DNA of 29,290 nucleotides from 2-02-FULL-49-11 sp040757655 (GTDB lineage: Bacteria; Patescibacteriota; Patescibacteriia; 2-02-FULL-49-11): assembly GCA_040757655.1 (NCBI GenBank), contig JBFLWV010000013.1:1-29290 (forward strand), read 5' to 3'. Position numbers and translations under genes: made by a program. This document shows positions 14,166 through 21,341 of this stretch, in pieces (the stretch's first letter is position 1; each line of letters begins with the position of its first letter). Below the pieces are notes generated by a model. The model searched no databases and was not told the DNA's origin. It saw only the letters and a program-made list of their open reading frames with translations.

Positions 14166-14972
14166 ATGGAAAAGAATAATATAACAATCGGATTCATCGG
14201 TTTCGGGAGAATGGGGGCGGTGTTGGGTGGGGCGCTGGTGGACAGCGGCGCGGTACGGGCGCGGGATATGGTGGTGTATGATCAAGATCGCACGAAAAGG
14301 CGATTGTTAAAGGGCGCTCGGTGGACGTATTCTGCGCAAGAGGTCGTGGATCGCGCGCGTACTGTGTTTCTGTGCGTGCGGCCGCTTGACGTGGCAGAGG
14401 TGGCGCGAAGCATTACCGTTCATAAAGATACCATTGTTATTTCAATTGCCGTCGGGGTAAGACTGTCTCTTTTACGTCGTTGGTTCGGTAACAACGTGAT
14501 GCGCGTTATCCCGAGCTATACACAGAAAGTGCGCTCAGGCGTGCTCCTGTATTACCATAGGAAAGTTGTGAATCAGCAGGGGGTGAAGAACATTATAAAC
14601 CTGTTGAAGCACACTGGAGATCCAATTTTCGTTCAAGAAAAATTATTTGAGGCGGCTACCGACCTGTCGAGTTGCAGTCCGGCCTTCTGGGCGTATATGG
14701 TTGAGGCATTTGTGAGAGAAGCGACACGGTTGGGCTTGCCACGAACCACCGCACAGCGCATTGCCACCCAATCCTTATTAGGGACGGCAAAAATATTAGT
14801 TCAAGAAAACGATTTGACGCGCGTCATTGACCATGTTGCCACGCCCGGCGGCATCACGCGGGAAGGGGTGAATGCGTTGGAGCAGGATTTTCCCGCAACC
14901 GTGAAGAAAGTATTCCTGGTTACGGAAAAGAAATATTCATCTCTTAGGAAGAAGATAGCCCAGTCTGTATGA
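14166..14972 (+). CDS. proC: Pyrroline-5-carboxylate reductase
   Basis: ProC reduces pyrroline-5-carboxylate to proline with NAD(P)H, the last step of proline synthesis. The Rossmann start is G9-F-I-G12-F-G14-R-M-G17 (GFIGFGRMG), followed by FLCVRPLDV (P of the conserved VKP), VMRVIPSYTQKVRSG in place of MPNTPxxVGxG, and the C-terminal dimer domain SSCSPAFWAYMVEA, ATQSLLGTAKILV and VATPGGIT. The 268-residue length is standard. The stop overlaps the next gene's start by 4 bp (ATGA), so the two are translationally coupled. The altered MPNTP motif suggests a diverged substrate site. No proA/proB is in the window. Confidence 0.88.
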   Translation: MEKNNITIGFIGFGRMGAVLGGALVDSGAVRARDMVVYDQDRTKRRLLKGARWTYSAQEVVDRARTVFLCVRPLDVAEVARSITVHKDTIVISIAVGVRLSLLRRWFGNNVMRVIPSYTQKVRSGVLLYYHRKVVNQQGVKNIINLLKHTGDPIFVQEKLFEAATDLSSCSPAFWAYMVEAFVREATRLGLPRTTAQRIATQSLLGTAKILVQENDLTRVIDHVATPGGITREGVNALEQDFPATVKKVFLVTEKKYSSLRKKIAQSV

Positions 14973-15796
14973 ACGTGTCAGTGAATGGAAAGATCGTACC
15001 CCAGAAAGATGCCCTTATTACGATTGCTGACAAGGCGGTTTGGTACGATTTCGGCGTGTATGAGAATATTAAAGTGTTGCAAGGGACCCTGATATGGCCT
15101 GACTTGCATGTGGCCCGTCTTTTGAAATCAGCAGAGATCATCGGCCTTGAGATGGGAGAGGGACGAGATGAGATTTTGCAATGGGTGCGCGAGTATGCAG
15201 AGAGAGAAAAACTCAAGGATCATCTTATCAAGCTCTGTGCGTATGGAGATGCCGACAAGAACACCCGTGCGACAGTATATATTTTCTCGATTGGCCTTAC
15301 CTTTTATCCCGATCAATTCTATGCCAAGGGCGTGAAGGCAGTGACCTGTAGGGGTGAGCGGAATTTCCCCAATGCGAAGTCAATGGATACACTCGTGAAT
15401 TACATCGCATTTCGGGAGGCAAGATCCCGTGACGCATTTGAGGCAATCCTTATTGATCATGAAGGTAATGCACGGGAAGGATCGCGGTCAAACTTGTATA
15501 TCGTTGAGAAAGACACGGTCATCACCCCGCCGTTGTCAGATGTATTAGAAGGAGTAACCAGAATACTGGTACTAAGGTTATTACAAGAGAATAACATTCC
15601 TTTCAAAGAGGAGCGCATTTCAAAAAGCCGCCTCTATGGGGCGGATGAAGTATTTATCACGGCAACAAGCTCCAATGTGATGCCGGTGGCGGAGGTTGAT
15701 GCTCATCGTATCGGCCAAGGGAAGCCGGGCGAGGTGACAAAAAAGATCATCCAGCTCTATCGCGCGATGCAGAAGAAGAGCGTGGGAGAGGGATGA
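14969..15796 (+). CDS. Class IV (BCAT/D-amino acid type) aminotransferase
   Basis: A PLP enzyme of fold type IV: PLP lysine K137 (NFPNAKSMDTLVNY), the cofactor-contacting E170-G171 (REGSRSNLYIV), GVTRILVL and the late EVFITATSSNVMPV block. The 275-residue length fits D-amino acid transaminase, branched-chain aminotransferase or aminodeoxychorismate lyase; these cannot be separated safely by eye. The start overlaps the proC stop. Neighbouring a racemase-like protein and ProC it suggests amino-acid work, possibly D-amino acids for peptidoglycan, which is inference. Its stop abuts the convergent trpS stop with no spacer. Confidence 0.85.
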   Translation: MNVSVNGKIVPQKDALITIADKAVWYDFGVYENIKVLQGTLIWPDLHVARLLKSAEIIGLEMGEGRDEILQWVREYAEREKLKDHLIKLCAYGDADKNTRATVYIFSIGLTFYPDQFYAKGVKAVTCRGERNFPNAKSMDTLVNYIAFREARSRDAFEAILIDHEGNAREGSRSNLYIVEKDTVITPPLSDVLEGVTRILVLRLLQENNIPFKEERISKSRLYGADEVFITATSSNVMPVAEVDAHRIGQGKPGEVTKKIIQLYRAMQKKSVGEG

Positions 15797-16795
15797 TTAG
15801 GTCGTAAAATAGTTAATTTTCATTTTTTCGCGCACCAAGGCCATGGTAGCTTGAGCTTCTGCAAGAGCACGGGTGGTGCCGGCGCGGAGGATTTCATCAA
15901 CCTGCGCGGGATCCTTTTCAAAAGCTCGGCGTCGTTCCTGAATAGGCGCGAGGAATGCATTGATTGCTTCCGTGAGTTGTTCTTTGAACGCAGCATAGCT
16001 GGTGAGGTGCGCAAATTCCTGTTCAATGGATTTTATACTCTTGTCCGTAACAAGTTGGTAATAGGTCATGAGGTTTGCAATCGCTGGTTTTTCTGCGGGA
16101 TTAAACTTGATTTCAGAACCGCTGTCGGTTTTTGCGGTTTTTATTTTCTCCCGTACCGTTGCGGGGTCGTCTGATAGATAAATTGCGTTATTAAGCGACT
16201 TGCTCATTTTTCTTCCATCAAGCCCTGCAAGTCGTCCGAGCGACGACACGCGTGCTTCTGGCAAAGGAAAAACCTCGCCGTAGATGGCATTGAATTTTTC
16301 CGCAATTTCCCTGGTTTGTTCAATCATGGGCAGTTGGTCTTCACCGACCGGCACGAGGTGCGCGCGGCAGAAGAGAATGTCGGCTGCTTGGCTGATGGGG
16401 TAGCCTAAAAATCCATAAGTCACCTTGCCTCCTTTGAAAATGTGTCCTTTTTCGCGGATTTCCGCTTTCACGGTTGGATTTCTCTGGAGCCGCTGCAGGG
16501 TGACGAGGTTGGAGAAAAATACGGTAAGCTCGGCGATTTCAGGGATGAGTGATTGGATAAAGAGCGTCGTACGAGCGGGGTTAATGCCTACGGCAAGATT
16601 ATCCATCACCACGTCCCGGACGTGCGCACGCACGAGTTCTGGGTGCTGGAAATTATCAGTCAGTGCCTGCACGTCCGCCACCATGATAAACGTGTCGTAT
16701 TCGTGTTGCAGTGAGATGCGGTTCGCAAGCGATCCGGCATAGTGTCCCAGGTGGAGCTTTCCTGTGGGACGGTCGCCGGTGAGGATGCGTTTCAT
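15797..16795 (-). CDS. trpS: Tryptophanyl-tRNA synthetase
   Basis: A class I aminoacyl-tRNA synthetase charging tRNA-Trp. The HIGH-type motif is KLHLGHYA (13-20) after GDRPTG, and KMSKS lies at 196-200 (LDGRKMSKSLNNAI). TLFIQSLIPE and GEDQLPMIEQTREIA are also typical TrpS blocks. The 332-residue length is normal for bacterial TrpS. It is downstream of RNase J on the minus strand; a perfect 22-bp palindrome lies in the 102-bp gap between them. It is convergent with the aminotransferase gene with zero spacing. Confidence 0.97.
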   Translation of the reverse strand: MKRILTGDRPTGKLHLGHYAGSLANRISLQHEYDTFIMVADVQALTDNFQHPELVRAHVRDVVMDNLAVGINPARTTLFIQSLIPEIAELTVFFSNLVTLQRLQRNPTVKAEIREKGHIFKGGKVTYGFLGYPISQAADILFCRAHLVPVGEDQLPMIEQTREIAEKFNAIYGEVFPLPEARVSSLGRLAGLDGRKMSKSLNNAIYLSDDPATVREKIKTAKTDSGSEIKFNPAEKPAIANLMTYYQLVTDKSIKSIEQEFAHLTSYAAFKEQLTEAINAFLAPIQERRRAFEKDPAQVDEILRAGTTRALAEAQATMALVREKMKINYFTT

Positions 16796-16840
16796 AAGAA
16801 ATCAAAAATCAAAATCCAAAAGTCAAAATGAAGGTATGCC

Positions 16841-16862
16841 GCCCCGACTAGCTAGTCGGGGC
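16841..16862. repeat. Perfect 22-bp palindrome between RNase J and trpS
   Basis: The arms are GCCCCGACTAG and CTAGTCGGGGC, with no loop. It shares the GCCCCGAC arm start with the palindromes at 23041-23072 and 28433-28458. The surrounding 16799-16835 and 16870-16897 are low-complexity AAAATCAAAATCC and TTTGCATTTTG stretches with no gene. Confidence 0.7.
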
Positions 16863-16897
16863 TCCATAATTTTGCATTTTGATATTTGCATTTTGCA

Positions 16898-18826
16898 TTA
16901 CACTTCAATTATTACGGGCAGGATCATGGGGCGGCGTTCGGTGCGCTGGAACAGGAACTGGCCGATTTCATTCCGCACCTTGTCTTTCAGGTAGACCTCG
17001 TTGGCGGGCTGCCTCGGATCGCGGTCTTTGAGAATTTGTCTCACCCTCATCCTCACGTCTTCAATCAGCGCTTTTGATTCTTTCAGGTAAACAAATCCTC
17101 TTGATATAATATCAGGATTATGGACGAGGTTGCCAGTGCGCGAATCAATGGTTGCAATGAGTACCAGCATACCATCCGCTGACATAATCTGCCGGTCCCT
17201 CAAGACCACTTCAGACACGTCGCCCACTCCTAGCCCGTCTACAAACACGTAATCCGTCGGCACTTTTTCATTGAGCATGCGGCCTCCGCGCGTGGTGAAT
17301 TCAATCACTGATCCGTTGTCGGGTACGAAGATATGGTCGGCAGGGACCCCCACCTGCTGCGCGAGTTTTGCATTCATTTTAAGGAACGAATGGTTGCCGT
17401 AAATGGGTATAAAATACCTCGGCTTTACGATAGCATAGAATGATTTAAGGTCTTCCTGCCGCGCATGCCCTCCCGCATGAATGTCCATCATCTGATAATG
17501 GATAACCTCGGCGCCTTCGCGGTAGAGGCCGTCAATCAGGCGTTGCACCGAGCGTTCATTGCCGGGGATGACCGAAGAGGAGAACACGACGGTGTCGCCG
17601 GGCTCGATGCGCAGGTAGCGATGTTCGCGATTGGCAATGCGCATGAGCACGGCATTATCCTCACCCTGCGCGCCGGTGCACAGAATAACGATCTTGTTTG
17701 CAGCGTAATTCTTCAACTCTTTCGGGCTGATGAGGGTGCCCCGTTTGATCTTCATATAACCCAACTCTTTTGCAATCTCAAGATTACTCTTCATGCTGAA
17801 GCCTTCAACGAGAATGTGTTTACCTGATTTCTCTGCTGCAAAGATGAGTTGTTGGATACGGGAGAGGAGCGAAGCAAAGGTTCCTACGATGATTCTACCC
17901 GGAGCTTTCGAGACTATCTCTTCAATGTTGGACTGGATCTCTCCTTCGGTGAGCTGCTTTCCTGGCTGGGATGCGTTTGTCGAATCGGCAAGCACGCAGA
18001 GGACATGTCTATCGCCCAAGGCCATAATCTTATCCATGTCAGTGGGGGCGAGACTTGAGGGGTCTGGGTCAATTTTGAAATCACCCGTGTGCACCACAGG
18101 CCCTAAGCCCATATCGAACACCACCCCAAGCGAGCCTGGCACATTGTGGGATACGCCGAAAAAGTCCACGCGGAACGCACCGAGTGTTAAACGGCTGTCG
18201 CGTGTAATTGCTTGCAGGCGTAAGGGGGCAGTATGAAAATCCTCCTGGCGTTTGCGGATGATGCCGAGGGTGAGGTCAGAGCCGAAGATGACAGGGTTGC
18301 CCAGCTTATGGATGAGGTGGGGAATGGCGCCAATGTGATCGTAATGGCCGTGCGTGATAATCACGCCGCGTATCTTTTTTTCCTTCCCTTTGAAGTAACT
18401 GATGTTGGGAATGATATAGTCGATGCCCGGCATGTCTTCTTCCGGAAACTGCAATCCCATGTCGACAATAATGATGTCATCCCTGGTTTCAAAAGCGATC
18501 ATATTGCGGCCGACCTCTTCGCATCCACCGATGGGAATGATGCGCAGGCTCTCAAGAACAGCCCGCCGAACAGCGCCGGAGGGTGGGAGAGGGCGGGGTG
18601 GGAGAGGGGCGGCACGCCGTACCGGTTCTTTCATCGAGGGAAGGGCGGGGAGAGGGGCGGTCTTGCGTGCACGAGAAAAGGCGAGCCGAGGAACCGGTCG
18701 TCGGCTACGGGCAAACCTTCGCCTCGGGCGTGAAGCGTTTCGTGATGACGCCGATGGATCTCGGCGGGAGCCGAGAGGAGCGCGTCCTTCTGAGGTGATG
18801 CGCGGTTGATTTATTGATGACTGCAT
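16898..18826 (-). CDS. rnj: Ribonuclease J
   Basis: A metallo-beta-lactamase/beta-CASP ribonuclease that cuts RNA internally and degrades it 5' to 3', central to RNA decay and rRNA maturation. The metal motif is T-H-G-H-Y-D-H (H159, H161, D163, H164 when counted from the ATG), preceded by PIGGCEEVGRNM and followed by the beta-CASP region (ADSTNASQPG, FSSSVIPGNE, HAGGHARQED) and PRYFIPIYGNHSFLK. The ATG at 18824-18826 gives 642 residues; an in-frame GTG 42 bp upstream is also possible. The first about 90 residues are an Arg/Pro/Ser-rich, probably disordered extension that may bind RNA. It contains a perfect hairpin in its DNA at 18759-18776. Confidence 0.95.
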   Translation of the reverse strand: MQSSINQPRITSEGRAPLGSRRDPSASSRNASRPRRRFARSRRPVPRLAFSRARKTAPLPALPSMKEPVRRAAPLPPRPLPPSGAVRRAVLESLRIIPIGGCEEVGRNMIAFETRDDIIIVDMGLQFPEEDMPGIDYIIPNISYFKGKEKKIRGVIITHGHYDHIGAIPHLIHKLGNPVIFGSDLTLGIIRKRQEDFHTAPLRLQAITRDSRLTLGAFRVDFFGVSHNVPGSLGVVFDMGLGPVVHTGDFKIDPDPSSLAPTDMDKIMALGDRHVLCVLADSTNASQPGKQLTEGEIQSNIEEIVSKAPGRIIVGTFASLLSRIQQLIFAAEKSGKHILVEGFSMKSNLEIAKELGYMKIKRGTLISPKELKNYAANKIVILCTGAQGEDNAVLMRIANREHRYLRIEPGDTVVFSSSVIPGNERSVQRLIDGLYREGAEVIHYQMMDIHAGGHARQEDLKSFYAIVKPRYFIPIYGNHSFLKMNAKLAQQVGVPADHIFVPDNGSVIEFTTRGGRMLNEKVPTDYVFVDGLGVGDVSEVVLRDRQIMSADGMLVLIATIDSRTGNLVHNPDIISRGFVYLKESKALIEDVRMRVRQILKDRDPRQPANEVYLKDKVRNEIGQFLFQRTERRPMILPVIIEV

Positions 18827-18885
18827 GGATTCGTTGAGATAAGAAATAAATAAAATGGATATGGCCACTGGGAGACTCGCCTGAT

Positions 18886-18915
18886 CATCCGATCGGACGA
18901 TGGGTCGGATGACCC
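18886..18915. other. Overlapping hairpins between the tRNA-Leu locus and RNase J
   Basis: CATCCGA (18886-18892) can pair with TCGGATG (18905-18911), while GGGTC (18902-18906) can pair with GACCC (18911-18915). The two are mutually exclusive. They lie 12 bp after the 3' end of the outer tRNA on the minus strand. With no T-run this is a weak terminator candidate at best. Confidence 0.3.
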
Positions 18916-19007
18916 CCGCTTAAATTTGCCCCCGGGAGGATTCGAACCTCCACCACCTTGCGGTGATTGGCTCCTGAAGCCAACGTGCCCGCCTGCCACT
19001 CGCCTTA

Positions 19008-19092
19008 TGCCGGAGGGGAGAGTCGAACTCCCATGAGCTTTCGCTCACATGGCCCTGAACCATGCGTGTCTACCAAATTCCACCACTCCGGC
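19008..19092 (-). tRNA. tRNA-Leu(CAG), complete, nested inside the other tRNA-Leu
   Basis: A complete 85-nt type II tRNA. The acceptor GCCGGAG pairs perfectly with CTCCGGC, followed by discriminator A. The D-stem is GTG/CAC with D-loop GAATTTGGTAGA; the anticodon arm is CATGG-TTCAGGG-CCATG (anticodon CAG, Leu); the variable arm is TGAGC-GAAA-GCTCA; the T-arm is GGGAG-TTCGACT-CTCCC. CCA is not encoded. It lies within the insert that splits the outer tRNA-Leu, whose anticodon is the same. Confidence 0.95.
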
Positions 19093-19125
19093 TCGAGGCA
19101 TATGGCGGGCAGGTCTGCCAGCCTG

Positions 19126-19159
19126 CCCCGTAGTCACCGCTTAGTGGAGTACTACGGGG
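19126..19159. repeat. Palindrome inserted in the outer tRNA D-loop
   Basis: CCCCGTAGT (19126-19134) and ACTACGGGG (19151-19159) form a perfect 9-bp stem immediately after GTGGAA of the outer tRNA. An adjacent hairpin, GGGCAGG / CCTGCCC on the minus strand (about 19127-19107), presents CTGGCAGA as its loop. The CCCCG arms resemble those of other small palindromes in the window. Confidence 0.7.
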
Positions 19160-19183
19160 TTCCACCACGGGGGCCAATGTGTT

Positions 19184-21010
19184 TCATCGCAACTTCCAGT
19201 CTGTTTCGATAAACCATTCGTTGATATGGGAGAAGCGGTCTGAAGGAGTCATGAGTTTGGGAAAGGATATACCTTGCACTTTCTTGTCAATATCATAGGC
19301 ATAGGAGGGGGTGAAGAGGAATATGGCAGGGCGTTCCTGGAGAAGGATTTCCTGGAACGCCGCGTAGCGATCGTCTCTTACCTTAGGATCCGTGGTCTTG
19401 CGCGCCTCTTCGAGCAGTTTATCGGCGTCGCGATTCAAAAAGTCAGAGAGGTTCAAGCCCCTCTCGCCAATACCAGACGAGTGCCAGAAGGGATAGGGAT
19501 CAGGATCAATACCGGTCGTTTCTCCAATGAGTAATGCCTGAAACGCACGCGGTCGGATAATATCCTGGGTGAATCGCGCGGAGTCAACGATTTCGAGGTC
19601 AGTGCTCATGCCGATGCTCTGCCATTGTTTCTGGATCATTTCTGCCATGCGGTAGAGTTCTGGCACGTTGAGGGTAGTGAGTTTGATTTGAAGGTCCTGT
19701 TTCAACACTGCATGGTGCCGTACGCTTCTTCCCTCAGGCAATGTCCAACCGCTTGCTTCAAGTACCGCGATAGCACGCGGGGCATCGAAAGGTGTGGAGG
19801 AGGCATGCGTGCGGTAACCCACCGTGCCTGCGAGAATGGGGCTGTCCACGAGTTCACCTTGGCTTGCAAGCACGCTCTGCAGTATTTGGGAGCGGTCGAT
19901 GGCCAGCGCGAGCGCTTCGCGCACTGCGCGATTTGTGAGGACATCGTTTTCTTTCGTGTTAAAGAATATCGCGGTATATTGCGGAATTTGTATGCGGTAT
20001 TGTGTGAGGTTATTCCTCACGGTTGTCGTGTTCTCCCGTGTTTCCTGAGAGAAGAGCGCCAGCCCGTCGATTGTTTTATTTTTCAACGCAGCCACTGCGT
20101 CAGCAGTCTCTGAATAGAATTTTATCGTGAGCGTTGCAATATATGGCGTATACGGCACTCCTTGCGTACGCCGGAGGAGGGTATAAGAACGGATCGCGCC
20201 GCCGGGGTCTTTGGTGAGCGACGCGAATTGATACGGGCCGACGCTTACTGGTTTCGTATTGAGTTCAGTGAGGAGTGCATATTTTGGTTCGATATTTGCC
20301 CACAGGTGGGAGGGGAGGAGTCCCAGAGTAAGGTTTTCAAGGAAAGGCGCAGAGGGGTTTTTCAGTATTAAACGCGCCGAGCGTTGGTTTATCGTTTCGA
20401 CCGCAACCTCAGAAAAGTTTTGCTGCAGAGGACTGCGGTATTCTGGGTTCTGGATTGCCTCGACGGTAAATTTAATGTCGTTACTCGTGACGGGTTCTCC
20501 ATCAGACCACGTGAGGTTTTCACGAAGGGTAATAGTATACGTTTTTGCATCCTCTGATACCTCCACCGTTTCTGCGAGATCCGGCTCTACAATCCCTCCC
20601 GCGCTGAAACGCACCAGTCCCGCAAAGAGCAGTTCTGTGAGGTCGCGATCTGCTTCATTCGATCTTGCATAGAGGGGATTGAGGTACTGGGGCGAGCCTA
20701 CAATTCCTTCAGTATACATGCCTCCTCCCGCAGGGATGCGGATATATACTCTCTGCCAGAGCTGGATGGACATCCATGCGCCCGATACGAGGCTAACCAG
20801 GAAGAGTACTGAAAATTGTATCCGTTCCTTGTCTGTGAGGACACGGAATAGATACGTGAATTGTTTGAGAGAAGGAATGCGGCGTCCGGAGAGCTGCGCG
20901 ATGAGCAAGTGGTCAATGGTTGCGCTGGTATGCTGGCGCAATGATACCACGATGCGGCGTAACGTGGACGCACAATAGGTTCTCGCCCTTCGGAGGAAGT
21001 AGCGTTTCAT
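19184..21010 (-). CDS. Membrane-anchored family 5 (peptide/oligopeptide) solute-binding protein
   Basis: The mature part follows the SBP_bac_5 pattern: GIVGSPQYLNPLYARSNEAD, LFAGLVRF, PDLAETVEVSEDAKTYTITL, LTWSDGEPVTSNDI, then NTKENDVLTNRAVREALALAIDR and a late GIDPDPYPFWHSS. The 608-residue protein has an unusual about 65-residue basic cytoplasmic N-terminus and one transmembrane segment (about 66-86) instead of a lipoprotein signal; no lipobox is seen. It would hold the binding domain on the outer face for peptide or similar uptake. No ABC permease or ATPase gene is near. It ends 9 bp before the outer tRNA-Leu, and secG lies 1 bp upstream of its start. Confidence 0.9.
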   Translation of the reverse strand: MKRYFLRRARTYCASTLRRIVVSLRQHTSATIDHLLIAQLSGRRIPSLKQFTYLFRVLTDKERIQFSVLFLVSLVSGAWMSIQLWQRVYIRIPAGGGMYTEGIVGSPQYLNPLYARSNEADRDLTELLFAGLVRFSAGGIVEPDLAETVEVSEDAKTYTITLRENLTWSDGEPVTSNDIKFTVEAIQNPEYRSPLQQNFSEVAVETINQRSARLILKNPSAPFLENLTLGLLPSHLWANIEPKYALLTELNTKPVSVGPYQFASLTKDPGGAIRSYTLLRRTQGVPYTPYIATLTIKFYSETADAVAALKNKTIDGLALFSQETRENTTTVRNNLTQYRIQIPQYTAIFFNTKENDVLTNRAVREALALAIDRSQILQSVLASQGELVDSPILAGTVGYRTHASSTPFDAPRAIAVLEASGWTLPEGRSVRHHAVLKQDLQIKLTTLNVPELYRMAEMIQKQWQSIGMSTDLEIVDSARFTQDIIRPRAFQALLIGETTGIDPDPYPFWHSSGIGERGLNLSDFLNRDADKLLEEARKTTDPKVRDDRYAAFQEILLQERPAIFLFTPSYAYDIDKKVQGISFPKLMTPSDRFSHINEWFIETDWKLR

Positions 21011-21011
21011 T

Positions 21012-21239
21012 TTATTGATTGGCTTCGATTACGATTCTGGCGATACCCACGACGAAGAAAAGGATCGCGGTGATGATGGTGGCGATAAAAATAAATTTTT
21101 CCGCGCCGCGTCGTACCCCGTATACCTCACCAGAGCCGCCAAACGCCATACCCATGCCGCTCCCACGTTGTTGGAGCAGGATTTCTCCGATGAGCAGAAG
21201 CGCCAGGACAGCTTGCACAATGCTTAAGGTGTTATTCAT
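21012..21239 (-). CDS. secG: Preprotein translocase subunit SecG
   Basis: A 75-residue inner-membrane protein with two transmembrane segments (about 3-21 and 50-70) joined by the conserved loop EILLQQRGSGMGMAFGGSGE, diagnostic of SecG. It assists SecYEG-mediated export, relevant to the exported solute-binding protein encoded 1 bp downstream. A perfect 9-bp hairpin (CCACGCACT / AGTGCGTGG, 21256-21281) sits just upstream of its start. Confidence 0.95.
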   Translation of the reverse strand: MNNTLSIVQAVLALLLIGEILLQQRGSGMGMAFGGSGEVYGVRRGAEKFIFIATIITAILFFVVGIARIVIEANQ

Positions 21240-21255
21240 ACATTACAGAATGCTG

Positions 21256-21281
21256 CCACGCACTGTAAAGAAAGTGCGTGG
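21256..21281. other. Hairpin between uvrC and secG
   Basis: CCACGCACT (21256-21264) and AGTGCGTGG (21273-21281) form a perfect 9-bp stem with loop GTAAAGAA. It lies 60 bp after the uvrC stop and 16 bp before the secG ATG on the minus strand. With no T-run on either strand it could act as a leader structure or be another palindromic repeat. Confidence 0.5.
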
Positions 21282-21341
21282 ACGACACTCAAATGGGTGA
21301 AAGATATGAGGGAGGCACTATGACTACTCTACCCTATCATA

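Larger units (their letters stand above)
18927..19174 (-). tRNA. Interrupted outer tRNA-Leu(CAG), D-loop split by an insert that contains another tRNA-Leu
   Basis: The 5' part (19174-19160) reads GCCCCCG-TG-GTG-GAA: acceptor strand, U8-G9, D-stem and the start of the D-loop. The 3' part (18987-18927) reads CAC-G, anticodon arm TTGGC-TTCAGGA-GCCAA (anticodon CAG), a long variable arm CACC-GCAA-GGTG, T-arm GGAGG-TTCGAAT-CCTCC, acceptor CGGGGGC and discriminator A. Acceptor (7 bp) and D-stem (GTG/CAC) pair perfectly across the 172-nt insert. Inside the insert, CTGGCAGA (19121-19114) matches the missing D-loop half; using it gives an 84-nt canonical tRNA-Leu. It may be a spliced or split tRNA, or a tRNA killed by insertions; the sequence cannot settle this. 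Confidence 0.6.

Noticed and set aside
16841..16862. Terminator between RNase J and trpS
   Set aside because: A loop-free palindrome without a T-run, matching a repeat family, is better explained as a repeat.
18988..19159. Group I intron in the outer tRNA-Leu
   Set aside because: Group I introns in bacterial tRNA-Leu interrupt the anticodon loop; this insert is in the D-loop, is only 172 nt, and is mostly a second tRNA plus palindromes.
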